Positions 7,390 to 15,364 of a stretch of DNA of 24,540 bases are shown piece after piece. The DNA lies in the NCBI GenBank assembly GCA_042218115.1, contig JBDGRJ010000005.1, positions 1 through 24,540 of the forward strand, given 5' to 3'. The stretch comes from JBDGRJ01 sp042218115 (GTDB lineage: Bacteria; Patescibacteriota; Patescibacteriia; Magasanikbacterales; UBA922). Position numbers and translations under genes: made by a program. Numbering within the stretch: the stretch's first letter is position 1; each line of letters opens with the position of its first letter. The notes below the pieces were generated by a model. That model made no database searches, was not told the origin of the DNA, and worked only from the letters and a program-made list of their open reading frames with translations.

Positions 7390-8826
7390 ATGGCTGAAGA
7401 ATCTCTGGAGAAAGTTCCACCGCACAATATAGAAGCGGAGATGAGTTTACTCGGATCTATTTTGATTGAAGAAGACTCAATCTATAAGATAGGAGACGAG
7501 ATCCAGACAGAAGATTTTTACAAACAAAAACACAAAACCATCTACAAAGCAATGATGGATCTTTTTTCTAATAATGAACAGATAGATGTACTGACTCTCG
7601 GAAACCGGCTGGAAGAAAAAGACAGCTTGGAGCAGATCGGAGGTAAAAGTTATCTAACGGAACTATCAAACACAGTTCCTACCGCTGCTCATATTGAGGA
7701 ATATGCGAATATAGTACAAAAAAAATCAATCATAAGAGAGCTGTTGGAGTCAGCCCACGAAATATCTAAATTAGGCTACGACGAAGAATCACAGGACTTA
7801 GATGAACTTTTAGACCAGGCCCAGGAGAGGATATTCTCTGTCGGAAAAAGATACCTTCAAGAAGACTTTACGGATATTAGGACAGTTCTGGATAAGGCTT
7901 TTGAAAGAATAGATGACCTCCATGATAACCAAGGAGAGCTACGAGGTATACCTACCGGCTTTGAGAAGCTTGATGATATATTAGCCGGGTTCCAAAGTTC
8001 TGATCTAATTATACTAGCTGCACGCCCATCAGTAGGTAAGACCTCTCTAGCTTTGGATTTTGCCCGCCATGCAGCTGTAGAGGCTGATGTTCCAGTGGGT
8101 ATGTTTTCACTGGAGATGAGCAAAGAACAACTGGTAGATAGACTTTTATGTGCCCAAGCTGAAGTAAACCTCTGGAAACTAAGAACCGGAAACTTATCCG
8201 ATAAACCCGAAAGTAATGATTTCTCTCAAATAGGTAATGCTATGGGTATTTTGTCGGAAGCACCAATATATATCGACGATACTGCAGGAAGTACTGCTAT
8301 GGAAATTAGAACAAAAGCACGAAGATTAAAAGCAGAGCATGACTTGGGTATGATCATTGTAGACTACCTACAATTGATGGAGCCGCACAAAAAATCTTCA
8401 AGCAGAAACAGAGTTCAAGAAGTGTCACAGATGAGCAGAAACCTAAAGGCGTTGGCTCGCGAGGTAAATGTTCCGGTGCTAGCTTTATCTCAACTATCCC
8501 GTGCAGTTGAAAAAAATAAGCCGGCAATTCCTAAGTTATCTCATTTAAGAGACTCCGGTAGTATTGAGCAGGATGCCGATGTTGTAATGTTTATATACAG
8601 AAAAGCAGCTGACCGTAACTATAGAATCGAAGACATACCGCCTGATGAAAGAAATATAGCCCAAGTACATATAGCAAAACACAGAAACGGACCCACGGGG
8701 ATGGTCAAGACATTTTTCGATGAATCAATAGCTAGCTTCAAAAGCCTGGATACACAACACGAAGAGGAACAAATCCCTGAAGAAAGCCAAGGTGAGCCAG
8801 TAAAAGAAGAAGATATACCTGTATAA
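7390..8826 (+). CDS. dnaB: Replicative DNA helicase DnaB
   Basis: The 478-residue protein has the length and two-domain layout of DnaB. The N-terminal primase-interaction domain begins PPHNIEAEMSLLGSIL (about 10-25). After a linker, the RecA-like domain has Walker A ARPSVGKTS (211-219), Walker B MIIVDYLQL (321-329) and the conserved LSQLSRAVE and LRDSGSIEQDADVVMFI segments (about 365-402). It unwinds DNA ahead of the replication fork as a ring-shaped hexamer and recruits primase. The acidic C-terminal tail (about 455-478) is variable in the family. No intein or truncation is seen. It is followed by ybaB and recR in the same direction, though ybaB has its own strong promoter. Confidence 0.97.
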   Translation: MAEESLEKVPPHNIEAEMSLLGSILIEEDSIYKIGDEIQTEDFYKQKHKTIYKAMMDLFSNNEQIDVLTLGNRLEEKDSLEQIGGKSYLTELSNTVPTAAHIEEYANIVQKKSIIRELLESAHEISKLGYDEESQDLDELLDQAQERIFSVGKRYLQEDFTDIRTVLDKAFERIDDLHDNQGELRGIPTGFEKLDDILAGFQSSDLIILAARPSVGKTSLALDFARHAAVEADVPVGMFSLEMSKEQLVDRLLCAQAEVNLWKLRTGNLSDKPESNDFSQIGNAMGILSEAPIYIDDTAGSTAMEIRTKARRLKAEHDLGMIIVDYLQLMEPHKKSSSRNRVQEVSQMSRNLKALAREVNVPVLALSQLSRAVEKNKPAIPKLSHLRDSGSIEQDADVVMFIYRKAADRNYRIEDIPPDERNIAQVHIAKHRNGPTGMVKTFFDESIASFKSLDTQHEEEQIPEESQGEPVKEEDIPV

Positions 8827-8855
8827 TTGAAAAAACCACAAAACTAACTTATAAT
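8827..8855 (+). promoter_or_regulatory. Promoter of ybaB-recR
   Basis: TTGAAA (8827-8832), exactly 17 bp, then a perfect TATAAT (8850-8855), placed immediately after the dnaB stop codon. The predicted leader to the ybaB ATG is about 22 nt and lacks a Shine-Dalgarno sequence. So ybaB-recR can be transcribed independently of dnaB. Confidence 0.75.
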
Positions 8856-8883
8856 ATTATTGTTCAATAATTAACAAAGTCTT

Positions 8884-9195
8884 ATGTTTAATAAACTCAA
8901 ACAATTCAAAGAGGCTCGCGATAAAGCAAAAGAGATGCAAAGCGAACTAGAAGAAGAAGAGATCACTGTATCCAAAGGCGGACTTACTGGAGGAAATGTC
9001 GAGATTACCATGAATGGTAATATGGATATAGTGGATATAGATATAGACGAAGATCTTCTAGATCCAGATAATAAAGATTCTCTAGAGAAATATATAAAGA
9101 AAGCCCATGCAAAGGCAAGCAAAAAAATGCAAAAGAAAATGGCAAAAGAAATGAAGGACATGGGGGGAATGCCTGATATTCCAGGACTAACTTAG
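8884..9195 (+). CDS. ybaB: YbaB/EbfC family nucleoid-associated protein
   Basis: The 103-residue protein has the YbaB plan: an N-terminal helix rich in K and E (FKEARDKAKEMQSELEEE), a central sheet (TVSKGGLTGGNVEITMNGN, then IVDIDIDEDLL) and a C-terminal helix with many lysines and methionines. Family members form dimers that bind DNA. The gene lies directly before recR, with 4 bases between TAG and ATG, the conserved arrangement in bacteria. The usual upstream partner dnaX is absent here and is replaced by dnaB. Confidence 0.93.
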   Translation: MFNKLKQFKEARDKAKEMQSELEEEEITVSKGGLTGGNVEITMNGNMDIVDIDIDEDLLDPDNKDSLEKYIKKAHAKASKKMQKKMAKEMKDMGGMPDIPGLT

Positions 9196-9199
9196 CTTT

Positions 9200-9805
9200 A
9201 TGTCTTATCCAGCTCCGGTCCAAGAGCTGATCGATTCCTTTAAAAATCTCCCAGGTGTAGGACAAAAAACAGCCGAGAGGTTTGTATTTCATATTTTAAA
9301 ATCCGGAAAAAAAGAAGCGGGTGAACTAGCTGTATCCCTAAAGCAACTGCTCGAAAAAGTGGAAAGCTGCAAAACCTGCTGGGACTTTTCAGTAGAATCT
9401 CCTTGTAGTGTTTGTGGTGACAAAAAAAGAGATCATTCCACAATCTGTGTAGTGTCCTCTCCACAGCAAAAACAAGCAATTGAAAATGTAGATGATTTTG
9501 ACGGGGTCTACCATATTTTGAGAGGTACTATTGAGCCGGACAGAGAAGAAAATATAAAATATATCAAAGCTAAAGAACTACTAAAGAGGATAGAAAATAA
9601 TGATATACAAGAGGTAATAATGGCTCTCAACCATGATATGGAGGGGCAAAACACTATGATGTACCTAGAAAAAGAGATTAATGATCTAAATACCGATGTA
9701 ACTATATCTAGACTGGCTCGAGGTTTACCCATGGGTAGCAGTCTACAATATGCCGATGAGGTTACCCTGGGTAGTGCTATAAAGCACAGGACTAAAGAAA
9801 GCTAA
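9200..9805 (+). CDS. recR: Recombination mediator protein RecR
   Basis: The 201-residue protein has the complete RecR layout: a helix-hairpin-helix region with LPGVGQKTAERFVFHIL near the N-terminus, a four-cysteine zinc module (CKTC then CSVC, about residues 57-73), a Toprim domain beginning STICVV, and the C-terminal segment SRLARGLPMGSSLQYADEVTLGSAI. It works with RecO and RecF to load RecA on gapped DNA. No truncation is seen. The gene is cotranscribed with ybaB. An intrinsic terminator follows about 60 bases downstream and is shared with the convergent rplU gene. Confidence 0.97.
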   Translation: MSYPAPVQELIDSFKNLPGVGQKTAERFVFHILKSGKKEAGELAVSLKQLLEKVESCKTCWDFSVESPCSVCGDKKRDHSTICVVSSPQQKQAIENVDDFDGVYHILRGTIEPDREENIKYIKAKELLKRIENNDIQEVIMALNHDMEGQNTMMYLEKEINDLNTDVTISRLARGLPMGSSLQYADEVTLGSAIKHRTKES

Positions 9806-9862
9806 CCCCAAAATAAACTCAAAGATAATAAGCACGCCTACTCAAACCTAAAATACAAAAAT

Positions 9863-9892
9863 AAAAACAGCCTGTTGAAGGCTGTTTTTAAA
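9863..9892. terminator. Bidirectional intrinsic terminator between recR and rplU
   Basis: AAAAACAGCC (9863-9872) and GGCTGTTTTT (9880-9889) form a perfect 10-bp stem with a 7-base loop. The A-run on one arm and T-run on the other let it work in both directions, ending recR on the plus strand and rplU on the minus strand. Confidence 0.9.
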
Positions 9893-9909
9893 TGTAAAAG
9901 CTGGATTTA

Positions 9910-10221
9910 CTAAACTGAGGTAATCTCCACTTCTGTATAAGGTTGTTCGTGGCCGTATTTCTTTTTATACCTATTCTTTCGTTTGAATTTTATTACTTTA
10001 ATTTTATCGTGGTGACCTTGCTCCACAACCTTCCCAGTTACGGTTTGGTCTTCAAGATAAGGAGTGCCTATTTGTGTGTCTTTACCTTCTTCATCTGATC
10101 TCAAAAGCACTTGTTCAAACTCTATCTCCTCACCCTCTTCAGCATCTAACTTTTCTACTTTTAGCTGGTCACCTTCTTGAACTTGATATTGTTTCCCTCC
10201 GGTTTCTATTACTGCAAACAT
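9910..10221 (-). CDS. rplU: 50S ribosomal protein L21
   Basis: The 103-residue protein begins MFAVIETGGKQYQVQEGDQL, the hallmark N-terminus of L21, and ends with the basic KFKRKNRYKKKYGHEQPYTEVEI segment that contacts 23S rRNA. The length is normal. L21 is usually followed by rpmA (L27), but here the gene is followed by a terminator and no rpmA lies nearby, so it is a single-gene transcription unit. It has one of the best promoters of the window, and a 17-bp palindrome overlaps that promoter. Confidence 0.97.
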   Translation of the reverse strand: MFAVIETGGKQYQVQEGDQLKVEKLDAEEGEEIEFEQVLLRSDEEGKDTQIGTPYLEDQTVTGKVVEQGHHDKIKVIKFKRKNRYKKKYGHEQPYTEVEITSV

Positions 10222-10247
10222 AGAATTTACTTAATTTAAGCAGAAGT

Positions 10248-10276
10248 ATTTTAACTAAGTTAAAAGTTTTTGTCAA
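10248..10276 (-). promoter_or_regulatory. Promoter of rplU
   Basis: A perfect TTGACA (10271-10276), 17 bp, and TAAAAT (10248-10253) on the minus strand. The -35 starts right after the stop codon of the DUF192 gene. The palindrome TTTTAAC-TAA-GTTAAAA (10249-10265) covers most of the -10 and much of the spacer. The leader of about 20 nt lacks a Shine-Dalgarno motif. Confidence 0.8.
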
Positions 10277-10279
10277 GCT

Positions 10280-10735
10280 TTATTCTTGTAAAATTTTCAT
10301 TCTTGTACCCCCATCAATACCGTGCTTTTTAGCCCACCCAGCGGGAACCTCCAAAACCATATTTGCTTCCTTTTTAGATCTATATACTTTAAGCTCATCT
10401 TCAGGTGTGTTAGGTTGAGGTTTTGCATTATGTTTAATGTCCACTACTTGCCCATCTTTAAGCCAGATAATATCTATAGCAAAGTGCATATCACGCATTA
10501 CTATACCAACCCTTCTAGGGGGATAATACTTAAATAACATGCCGTCGTATTGCTTTAATTCTTTCCTGCCACCCAACCCTTTATGCTGTTGATATAGAGT
10601 CTCAGCTACTAAAACATCCATTTTTTCTCCACCTAGCTTTATCTTGGCAGTGCCCCAGTTATCATATGTAAAATATAAGAATAAGGCAGAGATAAAGAAT
10701 GCAACAACAATTATATAGGTGAGTTTAGTTCTCAT
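10280..10735 (-). CDS. DUF192 family protein with N-terminal membrane anchor or signal
   Basis: I take the ATG at 10733-10735 (151 residues, MRTKLTYIIVVAFFISALFL) rather than the upstream TTG at 10768. It gives a proper positively charged, hydrophobic N-terminus and an 11-base overlap with the preceding gene. The rest is a full DUF192 domain: the Q-x-KGLGGR motif, GMLFKYYPP, DIIWLKDGQVVDI and the C-terminal VLEVPAGWAKKHGIDGG. DUF192 proteins are small secreted or membrane-attached proteins of unknown biochemical role. It overlaps the end of the WecA-like gene and is probably in the same transcript. Confidence 0.88.
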   Translation of the reverse strand: MRTKLTYIIVVAFFISALFLYFTYDNWGTAKIKLGGEKMDVLVAETLYQQHKGLGGRKELKQYDGMLFKYYPPRRVGIVMRDMHFAIDIIWLKDGQVVDIKHNAKPQPNTPEDELKVYRSKKEANMVLEVPAGWAKKHGIDGGTRMKILQE

Positions 10736-11789
10736 TGTTCTGATCTTGTTTAGAAAACCAGGCGCCAATAATGAGCATTAAAACAAGCAAAAACAGCAGT
10801 GCAATCAGCTTATGTTTGCTTTGTAAAAAAATAGTTGATATACCAAATAAGAAGGATATAGCATAAAATAATAAAACAGCCTGTCTTTGATTCAGCCCGG
10901 ACCGAAGTAATTTGAAATGTAGATGCTCCTTATCACCTACAAATATATGCTGATCTTTTTGGGCTCTACGGATTACCACACGAATCATATCCAACATAGG
11001 CACGCCCAAGACCAGAAGGCCCGTAGCGATCTTAGCTCCAGACAATATTGCTAAGCTGCCAAGCAGAAAGCCAGCAAGTAGACTGCCCGACTCTCCTAAA
11101 AAAATCTTAGCCGGGTGCCAGTTCCAAACTAAAAAACCAAGCATAGATGCTGCTAAAATTATCGATACAATAGACATCTCAGGCTGAAACCACTGCGGCT
11201 GTAAAGTCAGAAAAAAAATAACAACAGCACCTATAGCAACGATTCCGGATACTAAACCGTCCAAACCATCTAAAAGCTTTGTGGTAAACATAACCCCCAT
11301 CAACCACACGAAAACCACCAAATCACTTAACAGAACCCAGTTCTCTATCGGACCAAAACTCAAAGTAATGTTATCCAACCTAAAAACCCCACCAAAAGGG
11401 TTCGTCACTGCCTCTGGTCCAATACTAAAGCCGATCACAACCAAGCTAGCCAAAACCGGAGCTATAAGCTGAGGATAATAGGAAAAACGATAAACATCAT
11501 CCAAAAACCCGCCGATGGTTATAATGGCTCCGCCTATCACAAGCGCCAAAATATGATCTAAGGAAATCACAGACCCAATAACTCCAGTATAATAGGCAGT
11601 ACAAATACTGAGAAAGAAGGCTAAAAATATAGCAATACCACCACCTAGAGGCTTAGCTTGTTGGTGGATCTTTCTTTTAATATCTGCCGGCTGATCGACT
11701 ACATTCAGCCTACTCATTACATTCTTTGCCAACCAACTCAAAATTAGGCTCGAAAAAAATGTAGCTAAAAAAAATAAAAATAAATTCAT
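10725..11789 (-). CDS. WecA/TagO/MraY-family undecaprenyl-phosphate sugar-1-phosphate transferase
   Basis: The 354-residue protein has about ten membrane segments and the family motifs in order: DD in GGFLDDVYR (93-101), KLLDGLDGL (171-179), the PAKIFLGESGS loop (226-236, Glu where many members have Asp) and the histidine motif DKEHLHFKLL (286-295). The RRAQKDQHIF-to-HLHFKLLRSGLNQRQ stretch matches the WecA/TagO branch better than MraY. It would load a sugar-1-phosphate, probably an N-acetylhexosamine, on undecaprenyl phosphate at the cytoplasmic membrane face, starting a surface glycan. The GT4 and GT-C-like proteins could extend or transfer that glycan. The donor sugar cannot be told from sequence. 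Confidence 0.92.
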   Translation of the reverse strand: MNLFLFFLATFFSSLILSWLAKNVMSRLNVVDQPADIKRKIHQQAKPLGGGIAIFLAFFLSICTAYYTGVIGSVISLDHILALVIGGAIITIGGFLDDVYRFSYYPQLIAPVLASLVVIGFSIGPEAVTNPFGGVFRLDNITLSFGPIENWVLLSDLVVFVWLMGVMFTTKLLDGLDGLVSGIVAIGAVVIFFLTLQPQWFQPEMSIVSIILAASMLGFLVWNWHPAKIFLGESGSLLAGFLLGSLAILSGAKIATGLLVLGVPMLDMIRVVIRRAQKDQHIFVGDKEHLHFKLLRSGLNQRQAVLLFYAISFLFGISTIFLQSKHKLIALLFLLVLMLIIGAWFSKQDQNNEN

Positions 11790-11822
11790 TGGAGGTGTTT
11801 CAAGCTCGATATTAATAATACT

Positions 11823-11851
11823 AGTTTATACAACCGAGCCCCCTATAAACT
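11823..11851. repeat. Inverted repeat between the clp-like gene and the WecA-like gene
   Basis: AGTTTATA (11823-11830) and TATAAACT (11844-11851) are perfect 8-bp arms around a 13-base C-rich loop. No T-run follows on either side, so a terminator is doubtful. It sits in the 72-bp gap after the Clp-like gene and upstream of the WecA-like gene, so it may be an operator or a weak RNA hairpin. I see no convincing promoter here. Confidence 0.5.
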
Positions 11852-11861
11852 GACTTGTATA

Positions 11862-14549
11862 TTAATTCTTTTCAATATCTATCTCAAACCCCCCTTCAAC
11901 CGTAACCTTATCTCTGCGATCCAGCTTGTCTTGAAGTAGCAGCTCAGCTAATTTATCTTCTATATTGTCCTGGATTGCTCTCTGCATAGGTCTAGCACCA
12001 AACTGGGGGTCATATCCTTCTTCCGCCAAAGACTCCAAGGCACCTTCCGTTATCTCTAGCTCGACGCCTTTATCTTCCATGTCCGCACGCACCCTATTTA
12101 GCATCAGATCTGCAATTTGCTTCACCTCTTCTCTGGTCAAGGATTTGAATAATACCACACCATCAAACCTATTTAAAAACTCGGGTGGATAGTAATCTTG
12201 TAATTTCCCTCGGATTAAATCTTCTCTAATCTCCTCTAGTTCTTTACCCTGATCTATTTGTTCCTGTACATATTCCGTGCCTGCATTAGAAGTAGCTATA
12301 ATGATAGTATTTGTAAAGTCAACCTCCCGCCCAACACTATCGGTCAATATCCCATCATCGAAGACCTGTAGAAATAATTGCTGGACATCTTGGCTGGCTT
12401 TCTCCAACTCATCTAAAAGAAGTAAAGAAAATGGATTTTCACGAACTTGTTGAGTAAGCAGCCCTGTTCCCTGTTCGTTCGGCTCACCTATCAATCTATA
12501 TACTGAACGCTTATCCTGATACTCACTCATATCTATCCTAATCATTTTATCCTCACCACCAAAATAAGTAGAGGATATAGTTTTGGCTAGCTCGGTTTTC
12601 CCAACCCCGGTAGGCCCCAAAAAGAGAAAGTTAGCTATCGGCCTATCCTCTGATCTTACCTCCGTTCGCGCTCTTCTAAGAGCATTTGCCACCATCTCCA
12701 CGGCTTCATCTTGACCTATTATTCTTTCATGCATCTCTTCTTCCAGTCGCATTAATTTGTCAGACTCCTCTTCAGTCAAAGAAGTGGTGGGTATACCGGT
12801 CTTATTACTTACTACCTGAGCCACGTCCTCACCGGTAACTAATGATTTCTCACCCTTTTGGCTGCGTGTAAAGCTTGCAGCCTGAGACATGATCTCAATA
12901 GCACTTTCGGGCAGATTCTTTTCTTGAATAAATTTTTTAGCTAATTCAGCTGCTTGTTCAACTCCTTCATAAGAAAAGAATACGTTTTGTTGGTGTTCTA
13001 TTAGGCCTGCTTTTGATTCTAAAACTTTTATCGTCTGTTCTAGATCCATCTCCTCAACATCTACCCTAGAAAAGACTGTATCAAGCTGTGTATTAGCTAT
13101 GCTCTGGCTATAGCCTTGGTTCGTAGTCACAGCCAAAGTCAAAAAATTGCCCGAACCCAAGTATTCAGCCAAGGTACCGGCAACATCTAGACCAGAACCT
13201 TGGCCTGTATCTGCATTCATAAGTTTATGTAGCCCGTCTATAAACAGTACTACATTACCCGCTTTGGCAACCTCTTTCATAATATTTATCAATCTCTGTT
13301 GAGCCCCACTGACAGATGTACCTGCCAAAAGTTTGGATAAAGAAAGTTTGACCAATCTTTTTTCTTCTAAGACTTTCGGTATATTTTTTCCGATCATTCT
13401 TTGTGCTATGCCATTTACTATAGTAGTTCTGCCGACCCCTATTTCTCCGGTAAGCAACACACTCTGTCTGCCGGTTTCTATTACTCTAAAAATCTCATCT
13501 ATCTCCTCTTTTCTAGCTATACATGGCTCCAACTGAGATTTCTGAGCTAGAAAGGTTAAATCTTGACTAAATTTATTTAGATAAGGTGTTGCAACCGCTG
13601 TCATTGCCCGATCTATCCCTGCCTCGCTTCTGTAAGCAGCCTCTTTCTGTCTTTGCTCATATCTTCTCTTTAGCCTAGAACGAATTCTCACCCACTCAAC
13701 CACATTTTCCAGCTTATTTTCATCAACATTTAAATCATATAAAAACTCTTGCAGCTGCTCTGAGTTCTGCACTACGGCAATCAACAGATCAGTCACATCG
13801 ACAAAATCCTCCCTGGATTCTTTGGCTATCTTGTAAGCACGAAAAACTGTCTGATAGAAATCTTGCTTAACCTTAGGCTCTTCTTGGTTCTGTCCGGAAA
13901 CTACATTTGCTAACTTTTCTTTTATCTGATCTACGGGCAAATTTAGCCTCACAAAAATACTAGAAACTCTCTGATTAAAAAGAAGAGCATAAAAAATAAC
14001 CAACAAACTAACGCGACCAAAATTATTCTTATCTGCAAGCTCAAATGCCTTGTCAATTACTTCTCTAGCTTCTTTAGTAAAGTACCAAGTCAAATCTTTT
14101 TGGTTTAGTTTTGATATATTTGCCACTTGCCCTTGCGTAGACTGGATCTCAGAGACCCCCTCCTTTTTAAAGTCTTTCTGTTCATATTCTAGCTTGTTCT
14201 GTTTTTCATATTTGAGAATTAACGCTCGGGCCCACACGAACAACAAGCTCAAAATCCCCAACCAAAACCAGGCCTGAAAAGTTCTAGGTTCTAGCCAAAA
14301 CTCCAATGATAATAGATTTAAAGCTAAAGCTGAAGAGGTGTAAACATAATAGAATAACCCAAAACAAAGCAAAGCAAAAATAATCCCCAAAAAAATCTGC
14401 ACTTTATCTATAAGTTGACCATACTCCCGAACTTTAACCTCAAATCGCCCCAGGTCTCTACCAAAAAACCATGCATTCCCATTTTCAGTATAGTAAACCG
14501 TGCCGTTATCCTCTTCTAAAGGCAACGGTTCCGGCTGAGTAAACTCCAT
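11862..14549 (-). CDS. Membrane-anchored Clp/Hsp100-type ATPase with degenerate first AAA+ domain
   Basis: 895 residues. Two hydrophobic segments (about 50-76 and 92-112) precede a Clp N-terminal-like repeat domain (about 155-300) and two AAA+ domains. In the first, Walker A reads GEIGVGRT (368-375, Arg374 for Lys), Walker B reads LFIDGLH (435-441, Gly439 for Glu), and the pore loop is AGTSVSG (409-415) without its aromatic residue. The second has intact Walker A GPTGVGKT (645-652), Walker B LLLLDE (709-714), sensor 1 TSNAG, arginine finger FLNRFD and sensor 2 GARPMQR. However, the GYVG pore loop expected after LIGEP (686-690) is deleted. No ClpP-docking IGF/LGF tripeptide and no long middle domain are seen. 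It follows a small membrane protein gene with a single base between stop and start. Confidence 0.9.
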   Translation of the reverse strand: MEFTQPEPLPLEEDNGTVYYTENGNAWFFGRDLGRFEVKVREYGQLIDKVQIFLGIIFALLCFGLFYYVYTSSALALNLLSLEFWLEPRTFQAWFWLGILSLLFVWARALILKYEKQNKLEYEQKDFKKEGVSEIQSTQGQVANISKLNQKDLTWYFTKEAREVIDKAFELADKNNFGRVSLLVIFYALLFNQRVSSIFVRLNLPVDQIKEKLANVVSGQNQEEPKVKQDFYQTVFRAYKIAKESREDFVDVTDLLIAVVQNSEQLQEFLYDLNVDENKLENVVEWVRIRSRLKRRYEQRQKEAAYRSEAGIDRAMTAVATPYLNKFSQDLTFLAQKSQLEPCIARKEEIDEIFRVIETGRQSVLLTGEIGVGRTTIVNGIAQRMIGKNIPKVLEEKRLVKLSLSKLLAGTSVSGAQQRLINIMKEVAKAGNVVLFIDGLHKLMNADTGQGSGLDVAGTLAEYLGSGNFLTLAVTTNQGYSQSIANTQLDTVFSRVDVEEMDLEQTIKVLESKAGLIEHQQNVFFSYEGVEQAAELAKKFIQEKNLPESAIEIMSQAASFTRSQKGEKSLVTGEDVAQVVSNKTGIPTTSLTEEESDKLMRLEEEMHERIIGQDEAVEMVANALRRARTEVRSEDRPIANFLFLGPTGVGKTELAKTISSTYFGGEDKMIRIDMSEYQDKRSVYRLIGEPNEQGTGLLTQQVRENPFSLLLLDELEKASQDVQQLFLQVFDDGILTDSVGREVDFTNTIIIATSNAGTEYVQEQIDQGKELEEIREDLIRGKLQDYYPPEFLNRFDGVVLFKSLTREEVKQIADLMLNRVRADMEDKGVELEITEGALESLAEEGYDPQFGARPMQRAIQDNIEDKLAELLLQDKLDRRDKVTVEGGFEIDIEKN

Positions 14550-14550
14550 A

Positions 14551-14907
14551 TTAAGAGATTAAGGAGAATAAAAACATGACTGCCACAAAGATAGGTGTAG
14601 CGATCCACAGCAAAAAAATAAAGGTTACTATAAAAAACCAGATAAAAAGGGCTAGACTGCGTCCAAACACATTAGCAATACGCACCAAAAAACTCACAAT
14701 CTTACCTTGCCAATCAGTCTGACCGAACATCGGAGTAAAGATATTTTTGAGCCACAACATTGGAACCAAGTTCTTGTTCCCCATCTTTAATAGATGCAAA
14801 CAAAAGTCAAAAGCTCTTTTCAATCCACGTGAATACCACCACAGTGGAGTATACAAAATATTTAAGAAAAATTTTATTACCAGCCGCTGAAAAACTAAAA
14901 CGCTCAT
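14551..14907 (-). CDS. Small membrane protein coupled to the Clp-like ATPase
   Basis: A 118-residue protein with no family I recognise. The N-terminal half is amphipathic and rich in aromatic and basic residues (ILYTPLWWYSRGLKRAFDF). The C-terminal third (about 80-117) is a strong hydrophobic hairpin. It is the first gene of a two-gene unit: its TAA is one base from the ATG of the membrane-anchored Clp-like ATPase (TAATATG), which suggests stoichiometric synthesis and a physical partnership at the membrane. The leader contains AAAGGTG about 9 bases before the ATG, one of the few Shine-Dalgarno-like motifs in the window. Confidence 0.75.
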   Translation of the reverse strand: MSVLVFQRLVIKFFLNILYTPLWWYSRGLKRAFDFCLHLLKMGNKNLVPMLWLKNIFTPMFGQTDWQGKIVSFLVRIANVFGRSLALFIWFFIVTFIFLLWIATPIFVAVMFLFSLIS

Positions 14908-14925
14908 ATTATTTTATTCACCTTT

Positions 14926-14931
14926 ATTTTA
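14926..14931 (-). promoter_or_regulatory. Extended -10 promoter of the membrane protein / Clp-like unit
   Basis: TGCTAAAAT on the minus strand gives a TGn-extended -10 with hexamer TAAAAT (14926-14931). A weak -35 (TTTACC) lies about 18 bp upstream. The predicted leader is about 12 nt and carries AGGTG. Confidence 0.5.
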
Positions 14932-14954
14932 GCATAAATATAAAATTAGGGTAA

Positions 14955-14982
14955 ATTTAAAAACTGCCCGCCGAGGCAGTTT
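14955..14982 (-). terminator. Intrinsic terminator after the mraZ-rsmH-ftsL-like unit
   Basis: On the minus strand AAACTGCC and GGCAGTTT (14975-14982 and 14961-14968) form an 8-bp stem with a 6-base loop, followed by a T-rich stretch (TTTTTAAATTT including the stem end). It closes the division operon before the next promoter. Confidence 0.8.
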
Positions 14983-15022
14983 AATAAGACTTAAACTCTA
15001 GTTTTTTCTACACCCTACAAAA

Positions 15023-15364
15023 CTACTTCTTTACCACAGCTGTCCCCTGAAGAGTTCCATAATCTATGTTTTTTATCGGCACAAACTCTTCTTTATCAAT
15101 TCGCTTGGTCACATTTCTTAGAGATCTTTTTTGGGCTATTCTTACATCCAATCTCTCATTTTTATTCTCTAGCTTTTCAATTTTTTGCTTGAGTTGAGAT
15201 ATCTGATAGCCACTGGTAGCTGTAGAGCTAGTTTCTACTATATATATCGTGGTAAATAACAGTAGTAAAACTATAAGAACCACTCTAAAGGTGGAGCTTA
15301 AAAACATTCGCTTCCAGCGAATACGCTCTGCTTTTTTTGAATTTTTAGTGGAATATTTTCTCAT
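15023..15364 (-). CDS. FtsL/DivIC-like septum protein
   Basis: A 113-residue bitopic protein: a basic cytoplasmic N-terminus (1-25), one membrane helix (about 27-45, VVLIVLLLLFTTIYIV), then a coiled coil (about 55-85, SQLKQKIEKLENKNERLDVRI) on the outside. This plan, together with its place right after rsmH, points to FtsL, which with FtsB/DivIC and FtsQ activates septal wall synthesis. Family sequence conservation is low, so the call rests on topology and context. The ATG overlaps the rsmH TGA by four bases (ATGA), so the genes are translationally coupled. A terminator follows, and no ftsI or mur gene comes next. Confidence 0.75.
   Translation of the reverse strand: MRKYSTKNSKKAERIRWKRMFLSSTFRVVLIVLLLLFTTIYIVETSSTATSGYQISQLKQKIEKLENKNERLDVRIAQKRSLRNVTKRIDKEEFVPIKNIDYGTLQGTAVVKK

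Noticed and set aside
7293..7427. Longer GT4 protein starting at 7427
   Set aside because: The extra 45 codons run through the predicted promoter and overlap the dnaB start; the family N-terminus begins at the ATG at 7290-7292.
10736..10768. TTG start for the DUF192 gene
   Set aside because: It would add an odd segment before a good signal or anchor sequence and lengthen the overlap with the upstream gene from 11 to 44 bases.
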